From Enoplolaimus lenunculus (Eukaryota > Nematoda > Enoplea > Enoplida > Thoracostomopsidae): a DNA stretch of 64,000 bases. Made by a program: the position numbers and the translations under genes. Below are positions 33,030 to 44,310 of this stretch, one piece after another. Numbering within the stretch: position 1 is the stretch's first letter; every line of letters begins with the position of its first letter. The DNA is taken from contig JASANG010000471.1 in the NCBI GenBank assembly GCA_030248215.1, forward strand, positions 62,001 through 126,000, given 5' to 3'. The notes under the pieces were generated by a model. The model had not been told where the DNA came from. It did no database searches and was given only the letters and a program-made list of their open reading frames with translations.

Positions 33030-34309
33030 CTTTTATGTAGGTATGGTTTAGTGAGCCGAAACTACAATATAAGCCATCAGTAAAATAGATACTGTCAATG
33101 ATATTGTTAAGTCACATTTGATAATGGCATTTGAGCAGCAAATGAAGAGCCTAAATTATCATTATTCACGCTTCTTAAACCGCTTTTATCGTCTGAATTA
33201 TAGTATTTTGTAGTCGTATCCATTTTATTTGTGGCATTTGACGTTCAGCACCGCAGCCAGGAATTGTTACAGTAGGAGGCAAGTAAAGTTAAACTTATTG
33301 GATGCAAGCAGAAATTTTATAACATAAACTTCCTTCACCATGTCGACAAATATTTTTGGGGCCCACGCGACGGCGGTGAACATGATTGATTGTATACAGA
33401 CTCCCCCCGTAATTGCAGCCGTCCTGTTGTTATTTTTATTTCTGGTATTCAAATACGCCGTATGCAAGTAGCTTGAAGCAGCACTTAAGTAGGTTTCGGT
33501 TTCTGAATAAACAGACAGATATAGGTGACAGTTGGATTAGAGCCAACGGTGTATAGAATATATATGTAACAGCCTTGCGTGTGTCTAAATACATATGTGG
33601 ACTGGATATTGTAGTACGCTCTGAGCGGAGTAAAATGTGGATATTACGACGAAGCATGTGCGACGCTAAACTAAAATACGATGTTATAGCAGCTGGAAAC
33701 AGGCGATATTAAGTATTGGAAACGGAGAAAATATGCATAATTTTGCCCGTAATGAAATTGGAATGTTGGTTTAGATATTATGTACTGAGCTAGTAGTACC
33801 AGCCTTTTATGGGGCGTGTGATGTAACGAACGGATGGGAAGAAATATCCTACTATTTTCTGAAGACTGCAAAAATACATTTTTATAAGATTTAGAATACA
33901 GTAAAATTGCTTGCTCTGTTTTATGTCGGTTATTAAAATTTATTTACAAGCTGCGATCGTTGGCAAGAAATTTTTTAAATGAAAAGCCCTTGTGGATTTT
34001 TGGGACGATTTAATGTAAGATATAATTGTGGTTGATATTTGTATGCTAAGTATGCTAAATTTAACACCGATAACGTTCAGAGCTGGTTTGAAACAAGTGG
34101 TCTTAGAGTGAGTCTTGGGCAAGATGGTGCTTTGCAGTTCTGGTACGACAGTTATTCGTTTGCCATCGACAAATAATTTGGAGTAAGCGATGGCAATGCA
34201 ACGAACTTTTGAAGTTTATTTTCCCGTGTTTGTTTTTTAAATTAAAACTATTCTTTCGTTGAAATGTTTCAAGATTAATGTTCTGCAAGTGGATTAAGCC
34301 CTTCTCACA

Positions 34310-34530
34310 TTGAGTTGCCTATAGGCAACTCAACGCAGTGTATGTACGTTAAATAATATATATCGCACCGTGTTTAACAATTGTAACACGTATACATAGT
34401 ACTAAATCACTACAAGACGTGAGAGCCCCCTCGGGCTCGAGCGTCAAGCTCCTATAGCTGAGTGGTGATAGTATACGCCTCCCACTCCAGTCACTGGAGT
34501 TCGAATCCTAGCATAAAAGTAGATAGCTTT
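34310..34530. repeat. Dispersed element with tRNA-Gly-like segment, copy 1
   Basis: Shares its order of sequence with 39865-40104: a leader, GACGTGAGAGCC, CTCGGGCTCGAGCGTCAAGCTC, then a tRNA-like part with an A box (TATAGCTGAGTGGTG), an anticodon-loop-like CGCCTCCCAC, and a B box (GAGTTCGAATCC). The acceptor stem does not pair, so this is not a working tRNA gene. The right end has diverged from copy 2. Confidence 0.7.
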
Positions 34531-34744
34531 GTGTAAGTACTGATTTAAAATTGAAATTTGTTGGTCCAATGTTTTGAAATGTATGTGGCTGCAACAGCTG
34601 CCACCAGTTTACTGATAAGGTCTTGTACCTTTGAACAACAAGTTCAACTTCGAAGTTGAGAACATTGTTGACTGCGGTAATTCGGTTGTACAATACGGCT
34701 CTTGATCTTAGTTCAAGTATGTTTGTGTCATTGTTTATATTAGA

Positions 34745-35026
34745 GGTGTCCCGGGGCCGAGGTCAGAAACTGTCGGGGCCGAAGTATATAGTAGACAATT
34801 TATGAAAATTTTTTTACTGTTTCACTCGTATCCCATTGTCTATAAAAATTAAATTAAACCGTGATTATAATATCAGCTCTATGATTTCGAAAACAGCATC
34901 GTATGTCACGCTGACACTTCAAGCGAAGTTTTCGAGTGTTTTTATGACATGGGTTTTTTATTATAGCAAGCAATAATGTTAGCCCCGGCCTCTGCAAAAA
35001 TCCTGGCCCCGGGACAGCTCTGGTTT
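34745..35026. repeat. TIR element with GTCCCGGGGCC ends
   Basis: Left AGAGGTGTCCCGGGGCCGAG and right TGGCCCCGGGACAGCTCTGG form imperfect inverted ends. The flanks GTTTATAT and GTTTGTAT are similar. Probably hAT type. Related to 22862-23144. Confidence 0.65.
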
Positions 35027-35293
35027 GTATATATCTTATATTGTATAATATAATGCAGTTTAGTTTTGTATAACGATATAGCCCTATCTTCATGAACTTG
35101 ATATATATATGTAAATGTGTCATTTCTGTGTTGATTTAAACGTGTGCTATAAAATCCAATTGATGTGACATATAAACGCTCTATCCCTAAATACAGTAAA
35201 AGTTGACTATTGTTGTTGTGTCAGGTACTTACAGCGAAATAACAGCGGATGATCATTTTTACGATCTTTTGTAGAGTTTTTGGCTGGGGGTAG

Positions 35294-35492
35294 GGCCTAT
35301 GTTACTTTTAGGGGCGTAACAGTAGATTAAGCGTATTCCTAAGCCTAAACGTTGCAAAAATTAGTTCCTAAGCCGAAGCCTAAGCGTTGCAAAAATGAGT
35401 TTCGAAACCTAAGCCTAAGGAGAAACTGTAATCTAGAATCTAATTTTGTAGACCCATTAGAAACCTGGACGCCCTTTAAAGTAACATGGGCC
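35294..35492. repeat. hAT-type MITE, family A
   Basis: Ends GGCCTATGTTACTTTTAGGG and CCCTTTAAAGTAACATGGGCC (last 20 bases considered). The flanks GGGGGTAG and GAGGGTAC agree at 6 of 8 bases, so the insertion is older than the copies at 3523 and 42002. The core has CCTAAGCCTAA hexamers. Confidence 0.85.
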
Positions 35493-35539
35493 GAGGGTAC
35501 AATAACGTATATTACGTTTAAACTTTAATTTTGCTTCAG

Positions 35540-35664
35540 GTTTGGAGCTGGGCGCAATAGCTAAGCCTGCACTACTGGTTCAGAAGATGTTGTCTTGGCA
35601 GCAACAGGACGGATATCCAACTTCGGTTTGCTATCCAGAAAATATGGAGCAAATTTTGAGTTAA
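35540..35664 (+). other. Unassigned candidate terminal exon
   Basis: Preceded by a good acceptor (TTTTGCTTCAG) and followed by a stop, the stretch reads LELGAIAKPALLVQKMLSWQ and ends YPENMEQILS. The composition is normal for a coding exon and unlike the surrounding AT-rich repeats. I do not recognise the protein and could not find partner exons upstream. It could be the last exon of an unseen gene, an alternative CRTC 3' exon, or a chance open frame. Confidence 0.3.
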
Positions 35665-35912
35665 TAATTTTCCGTTGTTAATATAATGTTCTGTAATAGA
35701 ACTGCGAAGTATGGATTTAGTGTAGTAGGTGTACTTTTGTTTCTATTCAGCGGGGCTGCAACTCCGTGAAAGCCACATGTTTAAGGTATCCTTAGCATGA
35801 TGGGGATACCATCACCCCAAACTCCGCATTATCCGGTTCTCATACTACCGAACTACTATGGGATTGGGGAGCAGTCCCGTGTACATCCAATGAAAGAAAA
35901 TTTGTCTGTTCG

Positions 35913-36010
35913 AAGGCATAACAGTTCTATAAGCATATTCCTCAGCCTAAGCGTACGAAGTACCGCATACCTAAACTTAAGCGAAAAACATAGTCTAAAG
36001 CTTAAACTTT
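35913..36010. repeat. Partial CCTAAG-core MITE (family B type)
   Basis: Contains TAACAGTTCTATAAGCATATTCC, CAGCCTAAGCGTACG and AGTCTAAAGCTTAAACT, in the order seen in family B, but the terminal repeats are missing. Confidence 0.6.
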
Positions 36011-36466
36011 ACTTTGTTTCGATGTTTGTTGTATGTTTACAACAAGTGTCTATTTTGCGTTGTATTCGTTAACCGCTGCAACTTTTCGGTGTGGTTTGGA
36101 AAACACGCCAAAGTGCGTCAAATGGTATCCAAATTATTCTGGTTTTTGATAGACAAGTGTGTCGACCTAAAGGTGAGTAGGAACTACTAAACACCTTAAA
36201 AACTCGAATTTTTCAAAACTCAAATTTGGGCCTGGTAATATCAAGAGAGATCACAAGATGCTCAGCATATTCGAACATTTTTTTATAACTTAGTAATTTC
36301 GAGCGACCACCTGGGGGTGGACAACTGAGAAGATTGCATATAGGTTGCTGTTTTGTAGCATGTGGAAGTATGAGTTTCTATTGAATAATATAAGATCAGG
36401 TATTTAATCAAACGTATATAAAAGAAAACGCTGGAACTAAAACTAGTACGTGTCACAAGAGACAAA

Positions 36467-38730
36467 ATGGTGTTTTATTTTACAAGCAATATTGTTTCGC
36501 CGCCTGCAAAAATATTCATGGGCGTTGATAAACACGAGAACGAACTGCTGATTCGATGGGGATGGCCTGAAGATGTTTGGTTCCATGTTGATAAGGTATG
36601 GGCTCTTGTCCGCTTTCATCTCGCATTTAAGGTTAAGGCTGAGGCTTAGACTTACGGAAAGGTTTAGGCTTAAGCTCTGGTGTTGCTTTCCGGTCAGCTG
36701 GCTAGTTTAAAAAGAAGTATGTCGTGGGTGGTGTCGGTACCAGGGTGTAACGGAAAATTCGGTTCCGGCATTTTTCACCTTCCGGTTCCTGTAAATTTTT
36801 CATTAAAAATTCCCCAATTGAAATTTGGTCGGTGGAAATTGAGATATTTTACTAAAAAATGACGATAAAAATTAAATAGATTTTGTTATTATAATATGCA
36901 AACCTTGACAATCGCCGAAAATAAAATCGGTAAGATTTCGCTTCCCTGGATTATGAAAATCAAAAATACAGCAGATAAAGTGAATACGTATCTCCAACTT
37001 GGTTTATTATTTCACCAATACTATTGCAAAAAGAAAATTAAAATCAATTTTTCGGTGGATGTATTTATCATTTTCTGCTTCCGGTAATTTTTCAGATTCC
37101 GGTTAAACTAAATTGTAATTTCGGTTGCACGCCTGGCGGTATGCGTTTATTTCTTTGATTAAGCTACTGAAGTAATGTTGATTACTCGATTGATTTTTGC
37201 AGTTGTCATCGGCGCACGTGTATCTAAGACTGGCAAACGGTCAAACAATTGACGACATTCCCACACAGTTATTGGACGATTGTGCTCAATTGGTCAAAGC
37301 AAACAGTATTCAAGGCAACAAAATGAATAACATAAAGGTGAATTCTAATTTGTTAGTAAGAAAGAAAGTAAACACGAAAAATATTGCAGTGCTGGTGCTT
37401 ATTTTCTGAGATTAAAAATTCGATTTCGTCGCTAAAAACGAACCTAAACTACAATTAATAAACAAATTTTTGTTGTGACGCACGGCCGGCACGCGGCGGC
37501 GAGTATAGCGCAACCTTTAATAAGGGTGAAATTCTACACTACTGCAATCAACGAATTTCACTGGATTTCTTCAAAGTGCTGTATAAACCTTGAAAAAGAC
37601 CGTATAACGGGTGGTTATATTTTTAGCCATATTGCGCTGAAGTTAGTTTCGATAACAGTTATTTTTTTGCTATTCGGATTCGTGTACGGTATTGCGTAAT
37701 TATGGTTGCACCTTGAAAGCAACATTTTATGGAGCCGGTAGTTCAAATAACAGAAACGGTTTTTCATACACTGAGTTTTCTGGATTGATCATCGCTGAAC
37801 GCTGAAACATGTTTCAAGCCTTATCACCATTCATTTAACTGTGTTGTTTACGCTCGCTAAATCTCTACAGTTTTGTGCTTAAAAACAAAAATATCCGCGT
37901 TACAGGTTGTGTACACAATGTGGGGCAATTTGAATAAAACAGGCGACATGGCAGTTGGCCAAATTGGATTTCATCGGCACAAAGACGTTCGAACAATTGC
38001 GGTTGAAAAACGTATCAACGAAATCGTCAATAGGCTGAATAAAACTAAAATCGAGCGGACAGATGTTGATTTTAGAAGTGAACGAGAAGAGAGAGACCGG
38101 ATCGAACGAGAAGACGTCAAAGCAAAGGTAAAGGTTCATGTTCTATGTTGTTGGGAGTACGTAATTGATGATGTGAAACGACGGAGTAACAGAATAATGG
38201 CCCTTTGGTCACCGTGATCTGAGACTTGCGATAGACTTGAGCAACAAATAAAAAATGTCGAGTGAATAAAATTCTTTTTGTTAGCTATCTAGCTAGTCTG
38301 TTAAAAATTTGCGTACAATGTTTAAGCAGATATCTATGTAGTTTTTTCTGTAAATAGGGCCCAAACTAAGTCGCGCAGGCCATAGGCCAAATTACATGGG
38401 CTTATAGCTTACGGTTACTTAGATTTGAACTGTCACGCGTAGGCTTTAGCATAGGCTTGAGGGTAGATTCACACTTCCGCATGTATACGATTGTGGTTTA
38501 GATTTAATAGGCTTTTCTTAGTGTTGGGAACATGCCTTGTGTTTGAATCTTAAACATTTTTCTTCGATTGTCTGAAGGAACGTGAAGCGAGAGCGCTAGA
38601 AAAAGAAGAAATGAAACGAAAAGAAGAAGAGAAAAAGTTGCGTTCGTACGATTCGTTGTTTGCGAGCGCGTCTGCTGCCAATGTGACAACAAACAAAGAC
38701 GATGGTAATGATTCTGATGATTTTATGTAG
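36467..38730 (+). CDS. CCDC25: Coiled-coil domain-containing protein 25 (NFACT-R/DUF814 family)
   Basis: Exons: 36467-36595, 37203-37337, 37906-38127, 38578-38730. All introns fall in phase 0, giving 212 residues against 208 in human. The start MVFYFTSN, the segments [25 protein letters not shown] and [14 protein letters not shown], and the last residues GNDSDDFM match the family closely along its whole length. The first about 110 residues form the NFACT-R-like fold, followed by the [11 protein letters not shown] motif and a charged coiled coil ([19 protein letters not shown]). In mammals CCDC25 is reported as a membrane sensor for extracellular trap DNA, but the ancient role of the family is unclear. 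The gene looks intact. A CAGGGT-type transposon sits in intron 1 and a CAGCGGTGGATCC-type one just after the stop. Confidence 0.96.
36741..37135. repeat. CAGGGTG-type inverted-repeat element in CCDC25 intron 1
   Basis: Left CAGGGTGTAACGGAAAATTC and right GGTTGCACGCCTG are inverted ends, with TTCCGGT words near both. The flanks GTCGGTAC and GCGGTATG are only loosely alike. hAT-like, non-autonomous. Confidence 0.7.
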
Positions 38731-38793
38731 AGTTGGAACTGCGAATAGCGAAATGGTTGAGGGTGTAACCTTGAATGAAACGCCATACGAGCA

Positions 38794-38983
38794 GCGGTGG
38801 ATCCAGAAACTTTTCAAAGATACGGGGGAGGCGAGATATAATAGTAGAAAAATCTTACGAGCGAGCAGCCGAAAGACGTTTTAGTGCTAAACCTTATTAC
38901 AAACTCTTGGTTTTGATCCTTTGGTTTTCATCCATGTTGGAGGGACCTAAACCAATGTGCCCCCACTTGGATCCGCCCAATGG
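38794..38983. repeat. hAT-like MITE with GGTGGATCC ends
   Basis: CAGCGGTGGATCCAGAAACTT at the left and CACTTGGATCCGCCCAATG at the right form imperfect inverted repeats of the CAGTGGCGGATCC type. No clear target duplication. It lies 60 bases after the CCDC25 stop, so it may be part of the 3'UTR. Confidence 0.65.
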
Positions 38984-39864
38984 GTACTAAAGTGTGGAAC
39001 TGTTTATGGTGCTCCGTTAGGAGGTGAAATGAATGGATTATGTTTGGTACATAGAGTCTGATTGTTGAATGACTCAGAATTGGAGGAAAATGATGTGACT
39101 GAGGGTGGAGCGATGATACGCGGGCATAGAATGGTTTGTGAGGTTCAATTGGCTGGCGAAATGAATGGCGATTATGAAGTAAATAAGTGGTGGAATGTGT
39201 TCGGTTTTTTTAATTAGAGTTGGAGCGTGATTCTGGAGTTAGCTGAGTGAATGTATGGACATGGAACTAATGTTATTAATGTAGTGGCCCAAACAAGAGG
39301 ATGGGGCTGGTATTTCTTTCGTTGCTCCAGAAGGTACACCCTGTTCTGTTATTCAATTTTAATTCCACATATGGTAGTTTAGTTGTTTTGGGCACAACTT
39401 TCTCCGAAACTTTTCCGTTGACTGCCATTTCAATTAGTTTTATTTCGGGATTTAATAAAGTTTGTGAAGGTGGTCTGAGTGTCTGTTACATTTGTGTGGT
39501 CTAGCCCTGCTTCTGCTTTGGTATCTTTTTTCATACTTTATTTAGCACATATGGACTCTGTGTCCCCTAACGAAGTCATTACTTAAGGATACACACTTCT
39601 ATTGGTGGAACTCAAAATGCGGACCCCTGTCTTGTTTGAGTCACTACAGTATTACAAGCTTGGTACTGTATAAAATCGAAATCTTGGTCGTGGGAGCAAA
39701 TTTTATTGCAATTAAAGAATCGTGTGTATTTGTAAGAAAATATTTGCAGTTAACAGGATGCTTGCCGGAGGTGAAGCGAAATTAGATGGTTAAAACAATG
39801 TTTAATGTGCAAGTTTTAACGAAGAGCTGTAAAGTGTAATCAAACATTTTGGAACAGGTTATTT

Positions 39865-40104
39865 TTAACCCTTTCACTCATAGAGTATACTATGAGCAAC
39901 TAAATACAATAATGTACGAGCAATACACACACTGTGAGCAGTGTTTAACATATATAACATATATGCGCAGTGCAAAATCTCCACAAGACGTGAGAGCCTA
40001 CTCGGGCTCGAGCGTCAAGCTCTTATAGCTCAGTGGTCATCGTTAAACGCCTCCCACACGTGAGACTGGGGTTCGAATCTTACCTTGAAAATACAAAGGG
40101 TTAA
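39865..40104. repeat. TTAA-flanked element carrying a tRNA-Gly-like segment, copy 2
   Basis: TTAA at both edges (39865-39868 and 40101-40104), with short inverted ends CCCTTTC and CAAAGGG. Inside is GACGTGAGAGCC, then CTCGGGCTCGAGCGTCAAGCTC and a tRNA-like stretch (TATAGCTCAGTGG, CGCCTCCCAC, GGGGTTCGAATC) closest to tRNA-Gly with anticodon CCC. The acceptor stem does not close, so it is not a working tRNA. TTAA flanks point to piggyBac-type mobilisation. Confidence 0.75.
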
Positions 40105-40778
40105 AGGCCCTTCATCATTTGTTCCACCAATATTTTCTATTTAAAGCTAGGATATCAGCGTTTGACTCAGCGTGATATAACACTCAATGCACACAGTTTT
40201 ATAGCTGAATGATGAGAGTATGTTTCCCACCGGAATGCAGGAGCTCGATTAGTCGGCGCGATTAAGTTGATCGTAGCTTATTCTCACGAGCAAGAGAGGA
40301 TTTATATAAATAGTACAAAGCTTGTAAACACGAAATTACAACAAATTTTTAACTGTTTAAAATATTGTTCTCAAGTAAGTGTTTATCGTACGAGTTGCGG
40401 TCGCTGTGGTGTGTCTGGCGTTGAAAATTTTCCGACGCAAATGGTTCATGTGAAGCTCACAGTGTGTTTGCTAGCGAAGAAAGTTAAAATTATGGCAATA
40501 CTGCACTTTTTAAACCATTTTCCAGGCTCTGCGCAATCGCACAATACACATTAACAGAAAATTTGTAAAATACGCGTCAATATTAAAATTTAGCATGACA
40601 AAACGTATCTTCCTTAATGGGCGAAAATCTTTTGTTTACCATGGGCGCTTTTTGTTGGTTTTCTGTTCTTTTGAGCTGGTTTATTTTATTCCACAGGAAG
40701 CAGACGTCGGCTGTGTTTCTAACAATAGAAGTGTGCTTTTAATAGCATCAGTACGGCCGTGCCGCGCATTGTACATTT

Positions 40779-40948
40779 CGCCAAATTCATTAAGGGGCGT
40801 AACAGTAGATGGAGCGTATTCCTAAGCCTAAGCGTTGCAAAAATGTGATACTAAGTGTAAGCCTAAGCAAGAAAATATCTAGAATCTAAGTACTCTTTTA
40901 TAGACGCGCTAGAAACCTGGACGCCCCTATTAAGTAACAACATGGGCC
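40779..40948. repeat. hAT-type MITE, family A
   Basis: Left CGCCAAATTCATTAAGGGGC, right TAAGTAACAACATGGGCC. The flanks GTACATTT (40771-40778) and GTAAATTT (40949-40956) match at 7 of 8 bases. CCTAAG core. It lies 109 bases beyond the NT5C3 stop codon. Confidence 0.85.
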
Positions 40949-41057
40949 GTAAATTTAATGGAAGAGCCAGATATTTTCAATTAAGTTCGCTCTACTGCAG
41001 TCTCGCAGAAAAACGTTCCACCCGTGATCTTTAGATGGGCCATGCAATATATATTTA

Positions 41058-44000
41058 TTATTCTCTTGAACACACTTTTTCAACAATGTAAATAGGCACG
41101 TCGAAAGTTTGATCATCCATAAGAACCAAGTCATATTTTTCCATATAACGTTTCAGTTTGTGCTCATTTTCACAGTCTTTATTGAAAAATCCAATTTTCA
41201 TCACTTCTCCGTCCGGAAGTTTGCTGCAACTGTCGGGTTCGCCTTTTCCACATCCGCCTTGGCTGACATTCATATCGGCATCTGCTAACGAGTCACCAAG
41301 AAGTAATGTATTTGATCGTGCGAAGAGTTGAGGATTTAGTCGTTTCTGCATTCTAGGCGTTAAACAATCTGCATTTTTGTTGAATATATGAATAATTGGC
41401 TCATCGAACGCTAGTATTTGACCAATCGGACGTGGATCGTTGCTGTTATCTAGAAAAGCGTATGGCATACAACCAAAAAGTCCAAACATTAGCTTTATCT
41501 GAGCCCAGCTTGGCCCAATTCTAACGTTACTACAATGCAAAGACGTATAAGTTACCTTCAAATTAAAGGATATGCAGTCTAGTATTAAGTACTTACTTAG
41601 ACAGCAGAAAGTGGTTACAGCAGAAAAGATGTCAGCACATACGCACATAATTATTCCTATATATACATAAAAATGGTTCATGCCCATGCCCGTAAGTACC
41701 ATTATACCTTGAAAAATCATATGATTAGCAATAATGTCAACATTGCACAAGACATCACCGCTACAGCTGACTGAATCTGTAATTTCTGAACCACTGCTTG
41801 TATTGTTGCCTGATTTGAGGTTTATTTCAAGAAAGCATCGAATTAAATCTGCTAACCCCGCTGAATAGACAAGCACTGGGATGTTAAATTCGCGAGTTAC
41901 ACGGAACAATTGTGATGCGCGGTCGCGCAGAGCTAGCGACGTCTTCCGAAGCAGACTTGGAAATTCGGCACGATTAAATTTCGCTGTAATATAGAATTTG
42001 TGGCCCAAGTTACTTTAACGGGCGTAGAGGTTTCTGGTGGTTTTATAAAAGAGTAGGTTTAGATTCTGGGTTATATTTTTTTGCTTAGGCTTCGGCTTAG
42101 GAACTCATTTTTTTCAACGTTTAGGCTTAGGAATACGCTTAATCTACTGTTACGCCCCTTAAAGTAACATTGGCCGAATTTGTTATATATAAACTAAAAA
42201 TAAGGAACACTTTTCGAAAACTAAACAGCGTTTAAGCGTTTTTCATTATATATTATGAATACCACATATGAAAATTTTGTACTTTACAAACACTTTGCCT
42301 GTACTACGATAATCGGCTCTCCTCACACAGATGCGGCCCATGTAAAGACCAGGGCGGAACGTTTTTCTGTGGGATTGCAATAGAATAAGGTTAAGCTTTA
42401 GACTAATTTTTTGCTTGGCTTAGGCTTAGGCTTTAGGCTTAGGAATAAACTCATTCTTACGCTTAGGCTTAGGCTTAAGCTTAGGCTTAGGAATATGTTT
42501 ATAATACTGTTCCGCCCCTGCTCTTTATACATTTCCACAGGTCCGAAGGGCCCTCAACAAAACGTTTTATAGTTCTACGTACACACTGTGTATGACTTCA
42601 GGCGCAGGTTGTATTTTGATGAAAACTGCCAACAATAGTATTTTCAGAGCTACTGTTTGACATGGATTGTGATGTCCAAAGAACAATAGATGAAATTTAA
42701 ATATACCGTATTTTACAGATTGTACTAAACTGAAATAGAATAAAATCTGGTAAGGTATGAAAGACAAACATGTAAGGAAGTATCAATAATTATACAAATT
42801 ACCCTGTCAAAAAAAATTTTATACATGCAAAACTATATTAAGTTCATGGACCACGAAAAAATTTTTAGTCTTCGAAGATGAATCCCCATAATTGGGGGGT
42901 TTGGAGACCGCTTCCGCCGGCACTGCGCAAGCACATAATAATCTTAAACACAGCGCAGTACCTTTGTATAGTATTTTTCATTGCGTAGTTTGCGTTATGT
43001 AAAAAACTGGTTATTAAAATTACCAGTCATCGTTACAGATAATATATCCGGTATTGCGACTATCCGTTGAATTAAACGTTTTTGCCTTGCATTAAAAGCT
43101 TGAGCGATAATGCGAGGTTGTACTTTAAAATGTTTCTTTAAAAAGTTAAAGTGCACTTTAAAAGTTTCGAACTCAACTTTATTTGGGCCTGGAGTGATTT
43201 ATGCGCTACAATTAGGGATAATATAGACTCTAATTAGGGTTTAGCCACTCTATCCGCTTTGGAGACTTATTAGGAATACGGACTCCTATTGACTGGGACT
43301 CAAAAGGGGGATCCCCCTCTTACCCCCACCCCTTATTCGGGTCACTACAGTATGACCCGGGACGTAGCTAGGGAGACGGGCCAAGCGCGGGATGGGGGCG
43401 TCGCCTCTTGAACCAACGTTCCCCCTGAATTTCATGCATGTATCAACTCCAGCATCTCACTATACTCCCCCTTCGGCATTATGAAGATTTAGCAACACGA
43501 CACCGAAACCGTTAAAATAGTCAAAATAATCTAAAGCCATCCGAAAATGTCTGATATCCTGACCTCAAATTTTAGTGCAAAAAATATTTGATCGCTTGAT
43601 GACAATCAAAAAACAGATTTTATAACAGCCCTGATGATTCGGTTTATAACGCAGTCAGCCGTTACCATTGACAATAGCGTTGTGAATTTTTGACCAATAT
43701 TCGATCATGTAAGGTGTCTTTTCTACTGGTGTCATTGTTGCGTCCATTTCAATCGGTACGTACTCTTTCTCGAGTTCATTTATTCGTGCCACATACGATG
43801 CGTTTTCACTGCAGCTGCAAATTTACAAAACTTCAATTTTTACATCACAGTGTTTAGGCGAGCGGAGCGACCTTTAAAACCTATGGAAGATTCACATTAA
43901 TGGATCATCCACGTAATAGTGCTGTTAGCCCCACTGGCATGTTCAGCTGGCTACGTTCCTGCTTTGGCCAGAGCCAGTGAACAATTAATTGTAGATTTAA

Positions 44001-44280
44001 AATTTTAGAAACAAAATTTCAACTCAAACAAGCAGTAAAAATAGAAATTCGCAGTATATAATATAAAATAAAACATCTGCCTTTACCAAAACGTTTCGTG
44101 AATATATATCACACGTTCGCCATTAGGTTGTTTTGATTTTGTAATAGTATGATCAAAGTCAGCAATTATTCGTAAATTGTTCGGTCCGTCATTGACAAAT
44201 TTCATCAGTTTCGCTGCGATCGCTTTAGGATTCGCCATATAAACACCGTCTTTGAGTAAGTATTGCGGAAGTGATTGCAT
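41058..44280 (-). CDS. NT5C3: Cytosolic 5'-nucleotidase III (NT5C3-like)
   Basis: HAD-superfamily phosphatase that removes phosphate from nucleoside monophosphates (in mammals, pyrimidine and 7-methylguanosine monophosphates). Exons on the minus strand: 44280-44087, 43808-43666, 41983-41708, 41449-41058. The phases agree and the total is 334 residues, within the family's usual length. Catalytic motif I is IADFDHTITK (D41, D43). Further landmarks are EYVPIEMD, PYMIEYWSKIHN, motif II VLVYSAG, IIHIFNK, motif IV LLGDSLADADM, and YDLVLMDDQTFDV. The acceptor of exon 2 could instead be 43814. ATG 44280 is my choice. The human type A protein has a longer N-terminus, so upstream exons are possible. 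AATAAA overlaps the stop codon. Transposons crowd the gene: one ends 18 bases before exon 3's acceptor and another begins 30 bases upstream of the ATG. Confidence 0.9.
42002..42175. repeat. hAT-type MITE, family A, next to NT5C3 exon 3
   Basis: Ends GGCCCAAGTTACTTTAACGG and CCCCTTAAAGTAACATTGGCC (last 20 bases considered), with an exact 8-bp duplication GAATTTGT (41994-42001 and 42176-42183). GCTTAGG core repeats run in the NT5C3 antisense orientation. It lies in NT5C3 intron 2. Confidence 0.93.
42335..42534. repeat. hAT-type MITE, family B-like
   Basis: Left GGCCCATGTAAAGACCAGGG and right CCGCCCCTGCTCTTTATACA are inverted ends. The core has many CTTAGG hexamers. The flanks CACAGATG and CACAGGTC are similar. 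Located in NT5C3 intron 2, only 160 bases from the previous MITE. Confidence 0.8.
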
Positions 44281-44310
44281 TATAAAGTGTATATATGTAT
44301 GTATATATAT

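Larger units (their letters stand above)
31151..35539. other. Intergenic region, repeats only
   Basis: No gene recognised. The region holds the MITE at 31925-32210, CAGGGT-type elements, a tRNA-like segment and a GTCCCGGGGCC-type element, listed separately. A palindromic TGACGTCA (CRE consensus) occurs at 31316-31323. The stretch 33050-34300 is AT-rich with no structure that I can name. Confidence 0.4.
38731..41057. other. Spacer between the 3' ends of CCDC25 and NT5C3
   Basis: Convergent genes. No additional gene recognised. A candidate AATAAA for CCDC25 lies at 39453-39458. The patch 39560-39650 (AACTCAAAATGCGGACCCCTG, TTTGAGTCACTACAGTAT) resembles 43260-43350 and is a dispersed repeat. 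A third, weak tRNA-like stretch (TATAGCTGAATGATGAGAGT) occurs at about 40201-40255. TTAA-flanked and hAT elements are listed separately. Confidence 0.45.

Noticed and set aside
39980-40090. Possible functional tRNA-Gly gene (A and B boxes present)
   Set aside because: The acceptor stem does not pair and the sequence is repeated within a mobile element (also at 34440), so it is tRNA-derived repeat DNA.
42002-42008. Start of the NT5C3 minus-strand frame at 42008
   Set aside because: That ATG lies inside the transposon. The splice acceptor at 41984 and matching phases from exon 2 show that the exon begins at 41983.
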